Shown piece by piece: positions 55,311 through 64,000 of a stretch of DNA of 64,000 nt. The stretch comes from Puccinellia tenuiflora. Taxonomy: Eukaryota; Streptophyta; Magnoliopsida; Poales; Poaceae. Location: the NCBI GenBank assembly GCA_012064385.1, contig QRDG01001386.1, positions 140,248-204,247 of the forward strand. The letters run 5' to 3'. A program made the translations under genes and the position numbers. Within the stretch, counting starts at the first letter, position 1, and each line of letters opens with the position of its first letter. Below the pieces are notes generated by a model. It had not been told where the DNA came from, made no database searches, and worked only from the letters and a program-made list of their open reading frames with translations.

Positions 55311-56632
55311 GTCCCGATGAGATGCCGGCAACTGAAAAGCCGTCCTCTAAAGATGACTCGAGCTTCAAGCCGAAGGATGACACCAAGAAAATCAAGCTCT
55401 CAAAGGACGATCTGACAAAGGAAGCCATCATCGGTGCCGGCCTTGACGACCAATAGGAAGGCGAGCTCGTCAAGTTTCTCCGTGAGAACCGGGACACCTT
55501 TGCTTGGTCACCATCCGACAGGCCAGGTGTCCCGAGGAAACTTGCCGAGCACTCCTTAAAAGTCAATAAGGACGCTAAGCCGGTCAAACAAGGCCTCCGA
55601 CGGCTCGGAACTGAGAAGCGCAAGGCGGTTGGAAAAGAGATCCTAAGGCTCACTGCCGCCAAGTTCATCCGTGAAGTTGTCCACACTGATTGGTTGGCAA
55701 ATCCTGTGCTTGTTCCAAAGAAAAACACCTCTGAGCTACGTATGTGCATTGATTTCACTGGCTTAAATAAAGCCTGTCCTAAAGATCCGTTCGCCTTACC
55801 GCGTATCGATCAGGTCATTGATTCAACTGCCGGCTCAGAGATGCTATGTTTTCTGGACGCTTATTCGGGTTACCATCAGATTAAGATGAAGGAGTCAGAT
55901 CAAGTCAAGACATCCTTCACCATGCCATATGGCAATTACTGCTATGTCACAATGCCTTTCGGCTTAAAGAACGTCGGTGCTACTTACCAAAGGTGTATGC
56001 AGCGGTGTTTGGACAAGCAAATCGGCCGCAATGTTCACGTCTACGTCGACGACATAGCGGTCATGTCGAAGAAGTGCGGCGATCTTATCGCCGATCTGTC
56101 GGAAACCTTTGCAAATCTAAGGAAGTACCAGATGAAGCTTAATTCGACAAAATGCGTCTTCGGAGTACCCGCAGGCAAGCTTCCGGGCTTCATTGTTTCT
56201 CAGAGAGGAATCGAAGTTAACCCGGAAAAGATAAAGGTGATTCAGAACAACGAGAGGCCGACTTGTTTGAAGGACATACAACGGCTTACGGGTTCCGCCG
56301 CGGCTGTAAGCCGATTCATTAGCCAGCTCGGTGACAAAGCATTGCCATTATACAAGCTCCTCAAGAAGTCGGACAATTTTGTTTGGACAGAGGAAGCAGA
56401 GGTAGCTTTGGCACAGCTGAAGTATACATTGACACATGCTCCAATCTTGGCGGCTCCAAGGGAAAAAGAGCCGCTTCTCCTCTACATGCCGGCCACGAAT
56501 TTCGTGATAAGTGCCTTCATTGTAGTGGAGCGCCTGGAGGAAGGGAAGCAATGGCCAGATCAGCGTGCTGTCTATTTCATTAGGAGGTGTTCTCAGATTC
56601 AAAGCAGCGCTACCCTCACTACCAGAAGTTAG
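55311..56632 (+). pseudogene. Reverse transcriptase and first RNase H part, Tat element 2
   Basis: After a frameshift and a TAG at 55454-55456, the frame is open to 56632. RT motifs are LVPKKNTSELRMCIDFTGLN, FLDAYSGYHQIKMKE (first Asp), MPFGLKNVGATYQRCM and YVDDIAVMSK (catalytic pair, near 56042-56071). The RNase H start, PLLLYMPATNFVISAFIVVE, lies near 56470. A frameshift near 56590 interrupts RNase H. Confidence 0.88.
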
Positions 56633-57657
56633 CCTATGGTGTATTCTTTGCCGCCAGAAAGCTACGGCATTACTTCCAGGATCACACAATCATGGTGGTC
56701 AGCAAAGCTCCATTGAAGGATATCATCAACAATGCCGACGCAACGGGCCGAGTCGCCAAATGGGGCATCGAGTTAGCAGCTTTTGACATCCAGTATAAGC
56801 CGAGGACCACCATCAAATCTCAAGTTCTAGCCGACTTTGTTGCAGACTGGACAGAGGCGATGGAGAGCACACCTTTGCCGGATTCTCAATACTGGATAAT
56901 GCACTTTGATGGCTCAAAGATGAAGGAAGGCTCGGGGGCTGGAGTAGTGCTAAAATCGCCTAAGGGTGACAAGCTCAGTTATGTCCTCCGAATCCACTTC
57001 AACGCCACTAACAATGTAGCAGAGTATGAGGCTCTCCTCCATGGCCTTCATATGGCTAAGGAGTTGGGAGTGAAACGCATCCTCTGCTATGGCGACTCGG
57101 ATCTTGTTGTACAGCAACTTGATGGATGCTGGGACACGAAAAGTCCCACAATGGCGGAATACAGGAGAACAGTCGATGAATTCGGCAGATGCTTTGCCGG
57201 CTTAGAGGTCCGACATATCTCCCGAGATGACAATGAAGCTGCTGATGCCTTGGCTAGAATAGGCTCCAGGCAAAAGGCAGTGCCCCCAGATGTATTTCTT
57301 CATCATCTACATAAGCCGTCCATCAAAGGAGGCAATGAAGACTACCCCTTGTCGGCAGAATCAGTTCATGTATGTTTGGTAACCCCAGATTGGACCACGC
57401 CATACATAGATTTTCTGATTAATAAGAAACTGCCCAAGGATGACGAGGTGTTGAGCCGTCAAATTGAGCGACGAGCAAAGACGTACACGATTATTTACGG
57501 ACAGCTTTACAAACGGAGCACATCCGGCATCTTCCAAAGATGCGTCTCTCCAGAAGAAGTGCGGCAAATCCTTGAGGAAATCCACTCCGACGAATGTGGG
57601 CATCACGTGGCGGCAAAGACGTTGGTCGCTAAGGCGTTTCGGCACGGATTCTTCTAG
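56587..57657 (+). pseudogene. RNase H plus archaeal-type RNase H, Tat element 2
   Basis: The first residues finish the retroviral RNase H (YQKLAYGVFFAARKLRHYFQ). The second, archaeal-type RNase H begins WIMHFDGSKMKEGSGAGVVL, with TNNVAEYEALLHGLHMAKEL and ISRDDNEAADALARIGSRQK. Dual RNase H defines the Tat lineage. The integrase zinc-binding start (ECGHHVAAKTLVAKAFRHGF) follows and the frame ends in TAG at 57655, where relatives have Trp. Confidence 0.87.
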
Positions 57658-58683
57658 CTAACGGATAAGGAGGATGCTATCAACATCGTCAAGACGTGTG
57701 AAGGATGTCAACGCTACGCAAAGCAGGTTCATTTGCCGGCTCAGGAGCTCCGGACGATCCCTATAACTTGGCCATTCGCGATCTGGGGGATCGACATGGT
57801 GGGACCTTTCAAGACGGCAAGAGGAGGCTTAACTCATCTGCTAGTAGCGGTCGACAAATTCACAAAGTGGGTGGAGGCAAAGCCCATCAAGAAACTCGAC
57901 GGTGCTACAGCTACAAAGTTCATCGTCGAGATAACAACTCAATTCGGCATACCGCATAGCATTATCACTGACAATGGCACAAACTTTGCCGTCGGTGAGC
58001 TATCGAAGTTTTGCAGCCGATCAAAAATCCAGCTCGACGTGGCATCGGTGGCACACCCGCAATCCAATGGACAGGTAGAGCGCACTAACGGCATTATTCT
58101 GCAAGGTATTAAGCCGAGGCTTGAAACCCCATTGCATCGAGCAGCCGACGCTTGGGTTGATGAATTGCCAGCGGTCTTATGGAGTATTCATACTACCACA
58201 AATAGATCGACCGGCTTCACCCCTTTCTTCCTGGTTTATGGTGCAGAAGCGGTACTCCCAACCGACATGATCCACGATTCGCCTCGAGTCACAGCCTACG
58301 TCGAAGAAGACGTCGAAGAAGCACGTCAAGATGGCTTAGACATCCTCGAAGAAGAAAGAGAGCTGGCTCTCCAATGATCCGCCATCTATCAGCAAGATCT
58401 ACGTCGCTATCAAAGTCGTAGAGTGCGGAATCGATCTTTTCGAAAAGGTGACTTAGTGCTTCGGCTTGTGCAAAGCCGGCAACACAAATTATCCCCTCCA
58501 TGGGAAGGACCTTTCGTTATCACCAAAGTTCTGGAAAATGGGTCATATTATCTCCTCAACTTAAGGGATTCAAAGAAAGATCCCAGGAAGAAAGGTCGTA
58601 AGAGGAAAAGACACGTAGATGACGACTTAGATGAGACGAAACGTCCGTGGAATATCGCTCAGCTACGTCCCTTTTACACTTAG
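57658..58683 (+). pseudogene. Integrase of Tat element 2
   Basis: The zinc motif finishes with CEGCQRYAKQ near 57700. The DDE core is WGIDMVGPFKTARGG (first Asp), IITDNGTNFAVGEL (second Asp) and HPQSNGQVERTNG (Glu). An in-frame TGA at 58375-58377 precedes the C-terminal domain, FRKGDLVLRLVQSRQHKLSP, ending at 58683 with RPFYT. All three catalytic residues are kept. Only the stop breaks this part. Confidence 0.87.
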
Positions 58684-59217
58684 CAAATTCTATTGTAACC
58701 ATGTCAATGTGATCATGAAATAACAATTGGTTTCTCTCATGTGAAATTTGAGAATCTGTACCTTCTTTTATTTCCCAATGATCTTATTGTTATCATCTGT
58801 TTACCCAAAATTGCCTGTGTTGCTTGTTGGTGAACAGTCTTTCATATTGAATCCGCCTTAAGGTGATGAAAACACAATATTTTGCCAAATTAATGTTTGT
58901 CTGCTAGCTTTTTGCGCCGGGTTGCTTCAAAGCGTTTCGGCACCGAAAGGCGGCACTTGTTCTGGGTCTAAACAGATTGGTCGCTACGTACCTTGTTACT
59001 CAGCAGGTTTGCTTCGCAATAGGTTTACCGACGCTTAAAGGCTAAGGTGTCAAGGCCAGAATAAACTGAGGCATAAAAATTGCAAGTTTTGCAAATAGAA
59101 AAGCTGATTACATACATCAAAAGACTTAGTTGTTTCTAGACATATAAATTGTTTAGACGGCTTTACATCGTGCAAACTACATTTTCAGGGATGGCCGGCT
59201 CAACGAGCAAGTTCGGC
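58684..59217. other. Spacer between integrase and the antisense gene
   Basis: AT-rich noncoding DNA inside Tat element 2. Transcripts from both strands would end here. No conserved coding segment is seen. Confidence 0.6.
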
Positions 59218-62200
59218 TCATGCAGATTTGTCCGCCTCTTCGCCCTCATCATCAGATTGGGTGGGAGTTGGCGGGCACGACACCTCCTTAAAGAATGTGG
59301 TCAGGGAAACCATGTTGGCGATTTTGCTGGCATAACCGGAGACGGAGTGCAAAATTTTCTTCCAGTCTTGGGTGTCCAGCGGAGAGCCATCCTCTTTCTC
59401 AAGGGGAAAGCCGAATGCAACACGCCAAGCCTCCGCCTCCGGGTAGTGTGCCATCATTAGGCCCAAAGCCGTCTTGGCACCTCCACGAGCGCTGGATCGA
59501 AGCCGATCTTCAAAGGCCGACGCTGCATCGTCCAGTTCAGTTGCCAAGCTTCCAAGGTCCGTCAGTGGCTCGGGGTTGCCGAGAAAGAATTTCTCGACAA
59601 GCTTCTTTCCCAAAGAAATGATCTTCGGGAGGAGCTCCCCTACTTCCAATATCCGGTCAAGCTGGTTTTCCGCTGTCAGTTCATGGCCATAACCCGCCGG
59701 AGCTGTAAAAGGCGAAGTTCATGTTATAAGATGGCTAAGATAGAAAGCAGTGAATTTGAGGTTTTAAGTAACTTACTCAATGTCTGATTGTCAATTGCCA
59801 CCGATTCATCAAGGCGCTTGTCAAGCCGGTCCTGGACTTCACGAAAGGCATCTTTGTGATTCTGCCTCTCCATCTCCAGGATTTGTTCGGCTTGCGCAAG
59901 GCTCTTCTTGGCTGTCTCTAGCTCCGTCGACATTGATTGGTTAAGCTTTTTTAGCTCAATGTGTTTCGTCGCGGAGCCGGTCGAGGATGCCGGCGCTCTC
60001 AGCAAACTCCTTGGCTTTTATAATGGCATCTGCAAGACAAAATGTCAGCAGTATAAAAATAAGCGTCATACAAAGTTAAGTTTTCGGCATTCGTACCTTG
60101 GTACTGAACGTGATCCGCCTCGAAGCCGGCGATGATGGCGTCCTTGTTTGCCAGCTCTGTTTTTAGCCGGCGCATCACCAATTTTGCGATGGTTCTGCGT
60201 AAGGAGGTGCTAAAAGCCTAAAGCTATATTGAAGAGCAATACTGGCTACAGGATGGCATTTCATCGCTAGGGGGCTAAACATATGCATACGCATCATCTC
60301 GGACCACTATATCGGTTAGTTTGTAAAACTTAACCTGGCATAGTGCTCGGGGGCTACTGGGGAAGTCATTTACCTGGTAGTGTTCGCGGAGAAGCGTCAT
60401 GCCGGCTTCAAAGCTTTCAGCAAAGTAATTTTTCTGATCTTCAAGGATCTCTATGACATCAAAGGTGTCATAGGCCTTGGTTTGGTCCGGCTCATCATCC
60501 CGGACAGTTGTTCCTTTCTTCCGGGGAAACCGAGGTGCACGCATGAACCGGCTCATGAACTCCGGCTTGATGCGCCCCTCATCATCGAAGGCCTCCGCCT
60601 TAATCAGAGGAAAGGTTTGGGCATCATTAGCCGGAGCTTCAGCCCTTGGTGGAGAAGAAGTTTCTGTCGTTTTCCCCGTCATCTCCGTCCATTGGGTGGG
60701 AGGTATAATCCCGGCTCTCCCGAGAATTGGACCTACCACCATGGTTCGGGGGGGAGCTCTCCTCCACCGGAGTTGGCTTCAAAGCCGAAGGAGTTGGGGG
60801 AGGAACGGCTGGAGAGGCCTTCTTACGTGTGGCGCATACCTTTTGCTTTAAGGTTGCGCCTTTCTTTATCCTGCAATGCCGAAGGGGTAAGAATGAAAAG
60901 ATCCGGCAAAATTGCAAGAGCAAATAAGAGACGTGTTAAGCCGACTTACTTCTTGCTGGGGATGTTGAGCCCGGCAAGAGCGTCGTCATCCTCGGATGAC
61001 TTAACGCCAATCGTGGTAGACTGGCTTTTCCTCTTTCGGCTCTCTGCAGTAGTCGAAGAAAAGGAGATGGGTCGCGTGGGCGCCTTGCTGGACGATGATT
61101 TGTCAGCAGGACGAGCGGCAGAAACTCCGGGAATCTGACATATTGCATGTTAATCTGTTAAAGGCAAAATCGAATCCTTCAAAGAATTGAACTTTGGTTC
61201 GACAAAGTACCTTTGGGGGAGGGTTGGATGCTATATACATTGGCAGCGATTCTTCATATTGCCGGCCTTCGCCAGGCCGGGCTTTGATAACCTTGTTGAA
61301 GCGAGCCTCAAAGAGGCCTTGCTCCAGGTCCTTTTTACTGATCCGCATGGGATCAGAGTCGCCCGTGTACTCGCATAAAAGCCGAGCACGATGTTGGAGG
61401 GGCTGGATCCGTCTGTCCATCCAGCAAATTATTGTGTCCTCCCCAGTTAGGGGAGGGGTGCCGGAGGTCAGCTCTATGATTCTGGCCTTGATGGCGGCAA
61501 GCTCTGCCGACATTCTTGTTGCCGGCTTCTTCTTCCACGAAGGGAGTTCTGTTGCGGCCCTATCTTCAAAAGGAGCAAGACCCTGCAGCCTGTTTGGAGG
61601 CGCTACATCCTTGCAATAGAAGAAGGTGGACGCCCACCCCTTAGCCGAATCCACGATTGGCACCTGAGGGTACCAATCTATGTCCCGGCGGCAATTAAAG
61701 CTGATGGAGCCGGCACCTTGCAGTTCTTTCTGAACTGTCTGCCTCTTGACTCCGAAGCAGTACTCAAAGAAGTCTAACCTAGGAGCTAATCCTAAGTAGC
61801 CTTCGAACAACGCTACGAAGCCGGATATGTAGAGGAGGCTATTGGGGGTGATGTTATGAAGCTGGAGACCATAATGGTCCAGTATCTCGATCAAGAAAGC
61901 CGAGGGAGGCAAAGAGAACCCCCTGACAACGTGAGAAGAAAGAAGTACCCGTTCATCCTTGATTGGAGTTGGCGCCAACTCCGAAGACGGAAGAATGGCC
62001 CCATCAGCCATCATTCCCGTCAGCTCGACATCATCCACCACCGAGCAACCCCAGTTGTGGTTCGGGTTGTTGGCGGCGCCTTCATTGTCGCCGACTTCCT
62101 CCTCCTCTTCTTCTTCAGTGGCCCGGGCCTCTTCGGCCATTTCGGCGGCGGCTGCGGAAGCCGAAGCAACCGTAGCCCCAGCTTCGGCTGCAGCTTTAGC

Positions 62201-62386
62201 TAGGGCAACCTCGTCACGCCCAGAGACTGTGGCGGAGGGGGCTGCCGGAGGGGGGGAAGAAGCAGCGGGAGCGGCAGATGGTGCGGAGCCGGCGGCCGCG
62301 GCGCCGGAGGCCAAGCCACCCACCGGCGGCGCGGAATCAAGAGGCGTAGCGTCGACCATAGGGGAGCTAGGAGTGCTGGATGCCAT
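59218..62386 (-). CDS. Antisense gene of Tat element 2 (gypsy-type transposon domain, spliced)
   Basis: On the minus strand, ATG at 62386 opens an exon to 61211 (CCAAAG|GTACTT). Probable further exons are 61134-60950 (TGTCAG|ATTCCC, AAGAA|GTAAGT), 60870 to about 60375 (TTGCAG|GATAAA, CAG|GTAAAT) and others down to the stop at 59218. The N-terminus is Ala/Ser/Pro-rich. The core GLQLHNITPNSLLYISGFVA, then LFEGYLGLAPRLDFFEYCFG, matches the plant domain known as putative gypsy-type transposon (Pfam Transposase_28, from memory). The end holds a coiled coil (STELETAKKSLAQAEQILEM) and an acidic tail. Such antisense genes are known in Tat elements (Grande type). Function is unknown. Frames agree with splicing better than with decay, but exon borders past 60375 are unclear. 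Confidence 0.75.
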
Positions 62387-62884
62387 GGACGGAGGAGAGA
62401 AGAGCTTGAGATCGGAAGAGATGAGATTTGGAGGAGTTGGACGCTAGGGTTGCGAATGGAGAAGTAGCTGCGACATAGGCGAGGCGACCGGTATTTATAG
62501 CGGAACGCCGAGATACGTGCAACGGTCTGGAGCCGAGATTTCCGCCACGCGTCACGGGATCGAGCCGGTGGAGAAGTTTCCTTCCTTCCGACGCCTCGGT
62601 TCCAGCGCGGGAAAAACGGAAACTAACCCCTACATTCAAAGATGCCACTCCACTCACTCTGCCGGGTCTGACAAATCCATCAAATTGGCGGACGCGTGTC
62701 AAAGTATACTCAAGTGCTTTTCGGCATGAAGAGCCGACACACCGAAGTTGACAAGCCTGTTCGGCACAATTGCAGGTGTCTGGGAATGCTCCAAGACTGA
62801 CGACGGATGAAGAATTTCCCGGACAACGCATTGCCGGAAGATTGAAGCCAGCCGTTGAAGTACTTGAAGCTTTCCGGGGGCTAC

Positions 62885-63393
62885 AGTTGGGGTTATGCCG
62901 AACAGGTACCCTTACGAAGGTGACAAAAGCCAGCGTACCAGGGTGGCCCATAGTGGTGGTAAGCCGAATTCCGGCTTACCGGGCGGCCCAGTACGATGAA
63001 GCGCATGAGGCCCATCCGGCTAAGGGAAGGTTCCAAAAGCCGGCCCGCACTAAGGATGACTTAGCCCACAAGGCGGGGCCCAAGCCGGATTAGAGTAGAA
63101 CTCTGTGACTTAGTTGGTTAGGTTTCCTCCTATAATCCCTAGGTCCGGACGCCTTTATAAGCCGGCCTATGGGACGCCTCAGGGCAAGCTCTAACACACC
63201 TTTCGTTGTAATTGGCGCACATTGCCTTATAGTGAATTATAGCAGCACGTAGGGTTTCGCCACCGTAGCGAGATCCGAAGCTGGGTAAACCCTTTGTCAT
63301 CTTGTCGCCGGAATACCCCACGTCTCCGAAACCCCTCTCTCTACCTAGCTCGATGGCACCCCTGTCGCGGCTAGATTCGACAATACCATGACA
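62885..63393 (+). repeat. 3' LTR of Tat element 2 (509 bp)
   Basis: It starts AGTTGGGGTTATGC, with the first T changed to A, and ends CCATGACA. It is preceded by the polypurine tract TTCCGGGGGCTAC and followed by TSD GGGAG. Confidence 0.95.
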
Positions 63394-63398
63394 GGGAG

Positions 63399-64000
63399 GG
63401 TTCTGAAGCTCTTCCCGGCACCCTGCCGGAGGGGGGAATCATCACCGGGGGCATCTACACCACCATGCCTGCCTCCGGACTGATGCGTGAGTAGTCCACC
63501 ACGGGACTACGGGTCCATAGCAGTAGCTAGATGGTTGTCTCTTCTCCTTGTACTCCATTGTTTAGATCTTGTGAGCTGCCTATCATGATCAAGATCGTAT
63601 CTGTAACTGCTACATGATGTGTTTGCATGGATCCGATGAATTGTGGAAATCATTACTCTTTTTCATCTATGTGTTATGTTTTATCTATGATCTTGCATGC
63701 TCTCCGATGCTAGTGGATGCTTTGGCCAAGTAATTGTTAGTATCTTCAGAGAGGGTATTTATGCTAGATAGTGGGTTCATGCCTTTGCGTGCTGAGTGCG
63801 ATTGACAGAAACGCTTATGCTCATGAATGTGCTATTTTGACTAGGGAGAAAACATCGGTGTTATTTCCTTATGTTATTTACATTGCTTACATTATGCACT
63901 TTGCTTATTGCAATGATTTGTTGCTTGCAACTTAATACTTCTGGGTGACATGCTGGATAGCGATCTCAGGGTGGATTATTAGTCATAGATGCAGTTGGAT
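63399..64000 (+). repeat. 3' LTR of the Athila-like element, second part (runs off the window)
   Basis: Its similarity to 46635-46930 includes GGGTCCATAGCAGTAGCTAG and GCTACATGWTGTGTTTG. From about 63680 on it contains sequence absent from the 5' LTR, consistent with a deletion in the latter. Confidence 0.8.

Larger units (their letters stand above)
51414..63393 (+). mobile_element. Tat-lineage gypsy retrotransposon with antisense gene (12 kb)
   Basis: Both LTRs are 509 bp (51414-51922, 62885-63393) and the TSD is GGGAG (51409-51413, 63394-63398). Gene order is gag, protease, RT, RNase H, archaeal RNase H, integrase on the plus strand (about 51948-58683), then a spliced minus-strand gene at 59218-62386, then a CCGGGGGCTAC polypurine tract. 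Several stops and frameshifts break the plus-strand frame, so this copy is not autonomous. I count about 24 differences between the LTRs (about 95 percent identity), so the insertion is fairly young next to its Athila-like host. Confidence 0.95.
46185..64000 (+). mobile_element. Degraded Athila-like gypsy element, 3' LTR split by a Tat insertion
   Basis: The 5' LTR begins TGATACGTGTCAAACG at 46185. A second LTR starts TGATACGTCC at 50963, preceded by the tract TAAGCTTGGGGATGC. The interior has a gag remnant, a protease remnant and long noncoding DNA; RT, RNase H and integrase are missing. At 51409-51413 the 3' LTR is interrupted by a 12-kb Tat element. It resumes at 63394 and runs off the window. 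The LTR pair is only about three quarters identical by eye, so this is the oldest closed element here, or a recombinant of two related copies. Confidence 0.8.

Noticed and set aside
61959..62447. Plus-strand frame over the start of the Tat antisense gene
   Set aside because: Ala/Ser-rich shadow of the minus-strand N-terminus.

Overview
This is plant nuclear DNA from a large, repeat-rich grass genome, most likely a Triticeae species (wheat, Aegilops or barley group). The reasons are nested gypsy LTR retrotransposons, CACTA ends of the CACTAGTAGRAAAA type, TTA-flanked PIF/Harbinger elements, a Stowaway MITE, and two GC-rich, intron-containing P4-ATPase genes. About three quarters of the window is transposable-element DNA. 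I could close seven elements with their target-site duplications (TSDs) by reading the sequence.

Layout. (1) 346-12449 is a Mutator-like element (MULE) with 116-bp terminal inverted repeats (TIRs) and an 8-bp TSD. It carries a decayed mudrA-type transposase gene without its catalytic core (minus strand) and a convergent, broken GRF zinc-finger gene (plus strand). A gag-only gypsy element (560-8964, TSD ATAGG) is nested in it, and a Harbinger-type MITE (1021-1412) is nested in only one LTR of that gypsy element. (2) 12622-21231 is a minus-strand Tat-lineage gypsy element (TSD AGACT) with an open 1142-codon pol frame and a frame-broken gag-protease region. (3) 21366-23860 is a PIF/Harbinger element (TSD TTA) that retains only the Myb/SANT-like ORF1. 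(4) 23864-28862 is intergenic, with a 226-bp MITE and scattered exon-like relics. (5) 28863-42048 is the gene island. It holds a 5' half of a P4-ATPase (two exons, 28863-31542) and a complete seven-exon ALA1-like P4-ATPase (37820-42048, 1125 codons). A probable retroposed insertion lies between them. (6) 42971-43140 holds a possible Helitron 3' end and a Stowaway MITE. (7) 44020-46000 is a non-autonomous CACTA element (TSD TAG) carrying a piece of a YSL metal-chelate transporter gene. (8) 46185 to the window end is an old, degraded Athila-like gypsy element. Its 3' LTR is split by a 12-kb Tat element (51414-63393, TSD GGGAG), which carries a spliced antisense gene between pol and its 3' LTR.

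The only cellular genes recognised are the two P4-ATPases (lipid flippases). The upstream copy stops after exon 2, yet its frame is intact. Its exon 2 is the same length (307 nt) and leaves the same splice phase as exon 2 of the complete gene. Its exons could therefore join exon 3 of the downstream gene, giving one locus with two alternative 5' modules. This is the most testable biological idea in the window; a relic of partial duplication is the competing explanation. All statements come from reading the sequence; no alignment or database search was run.
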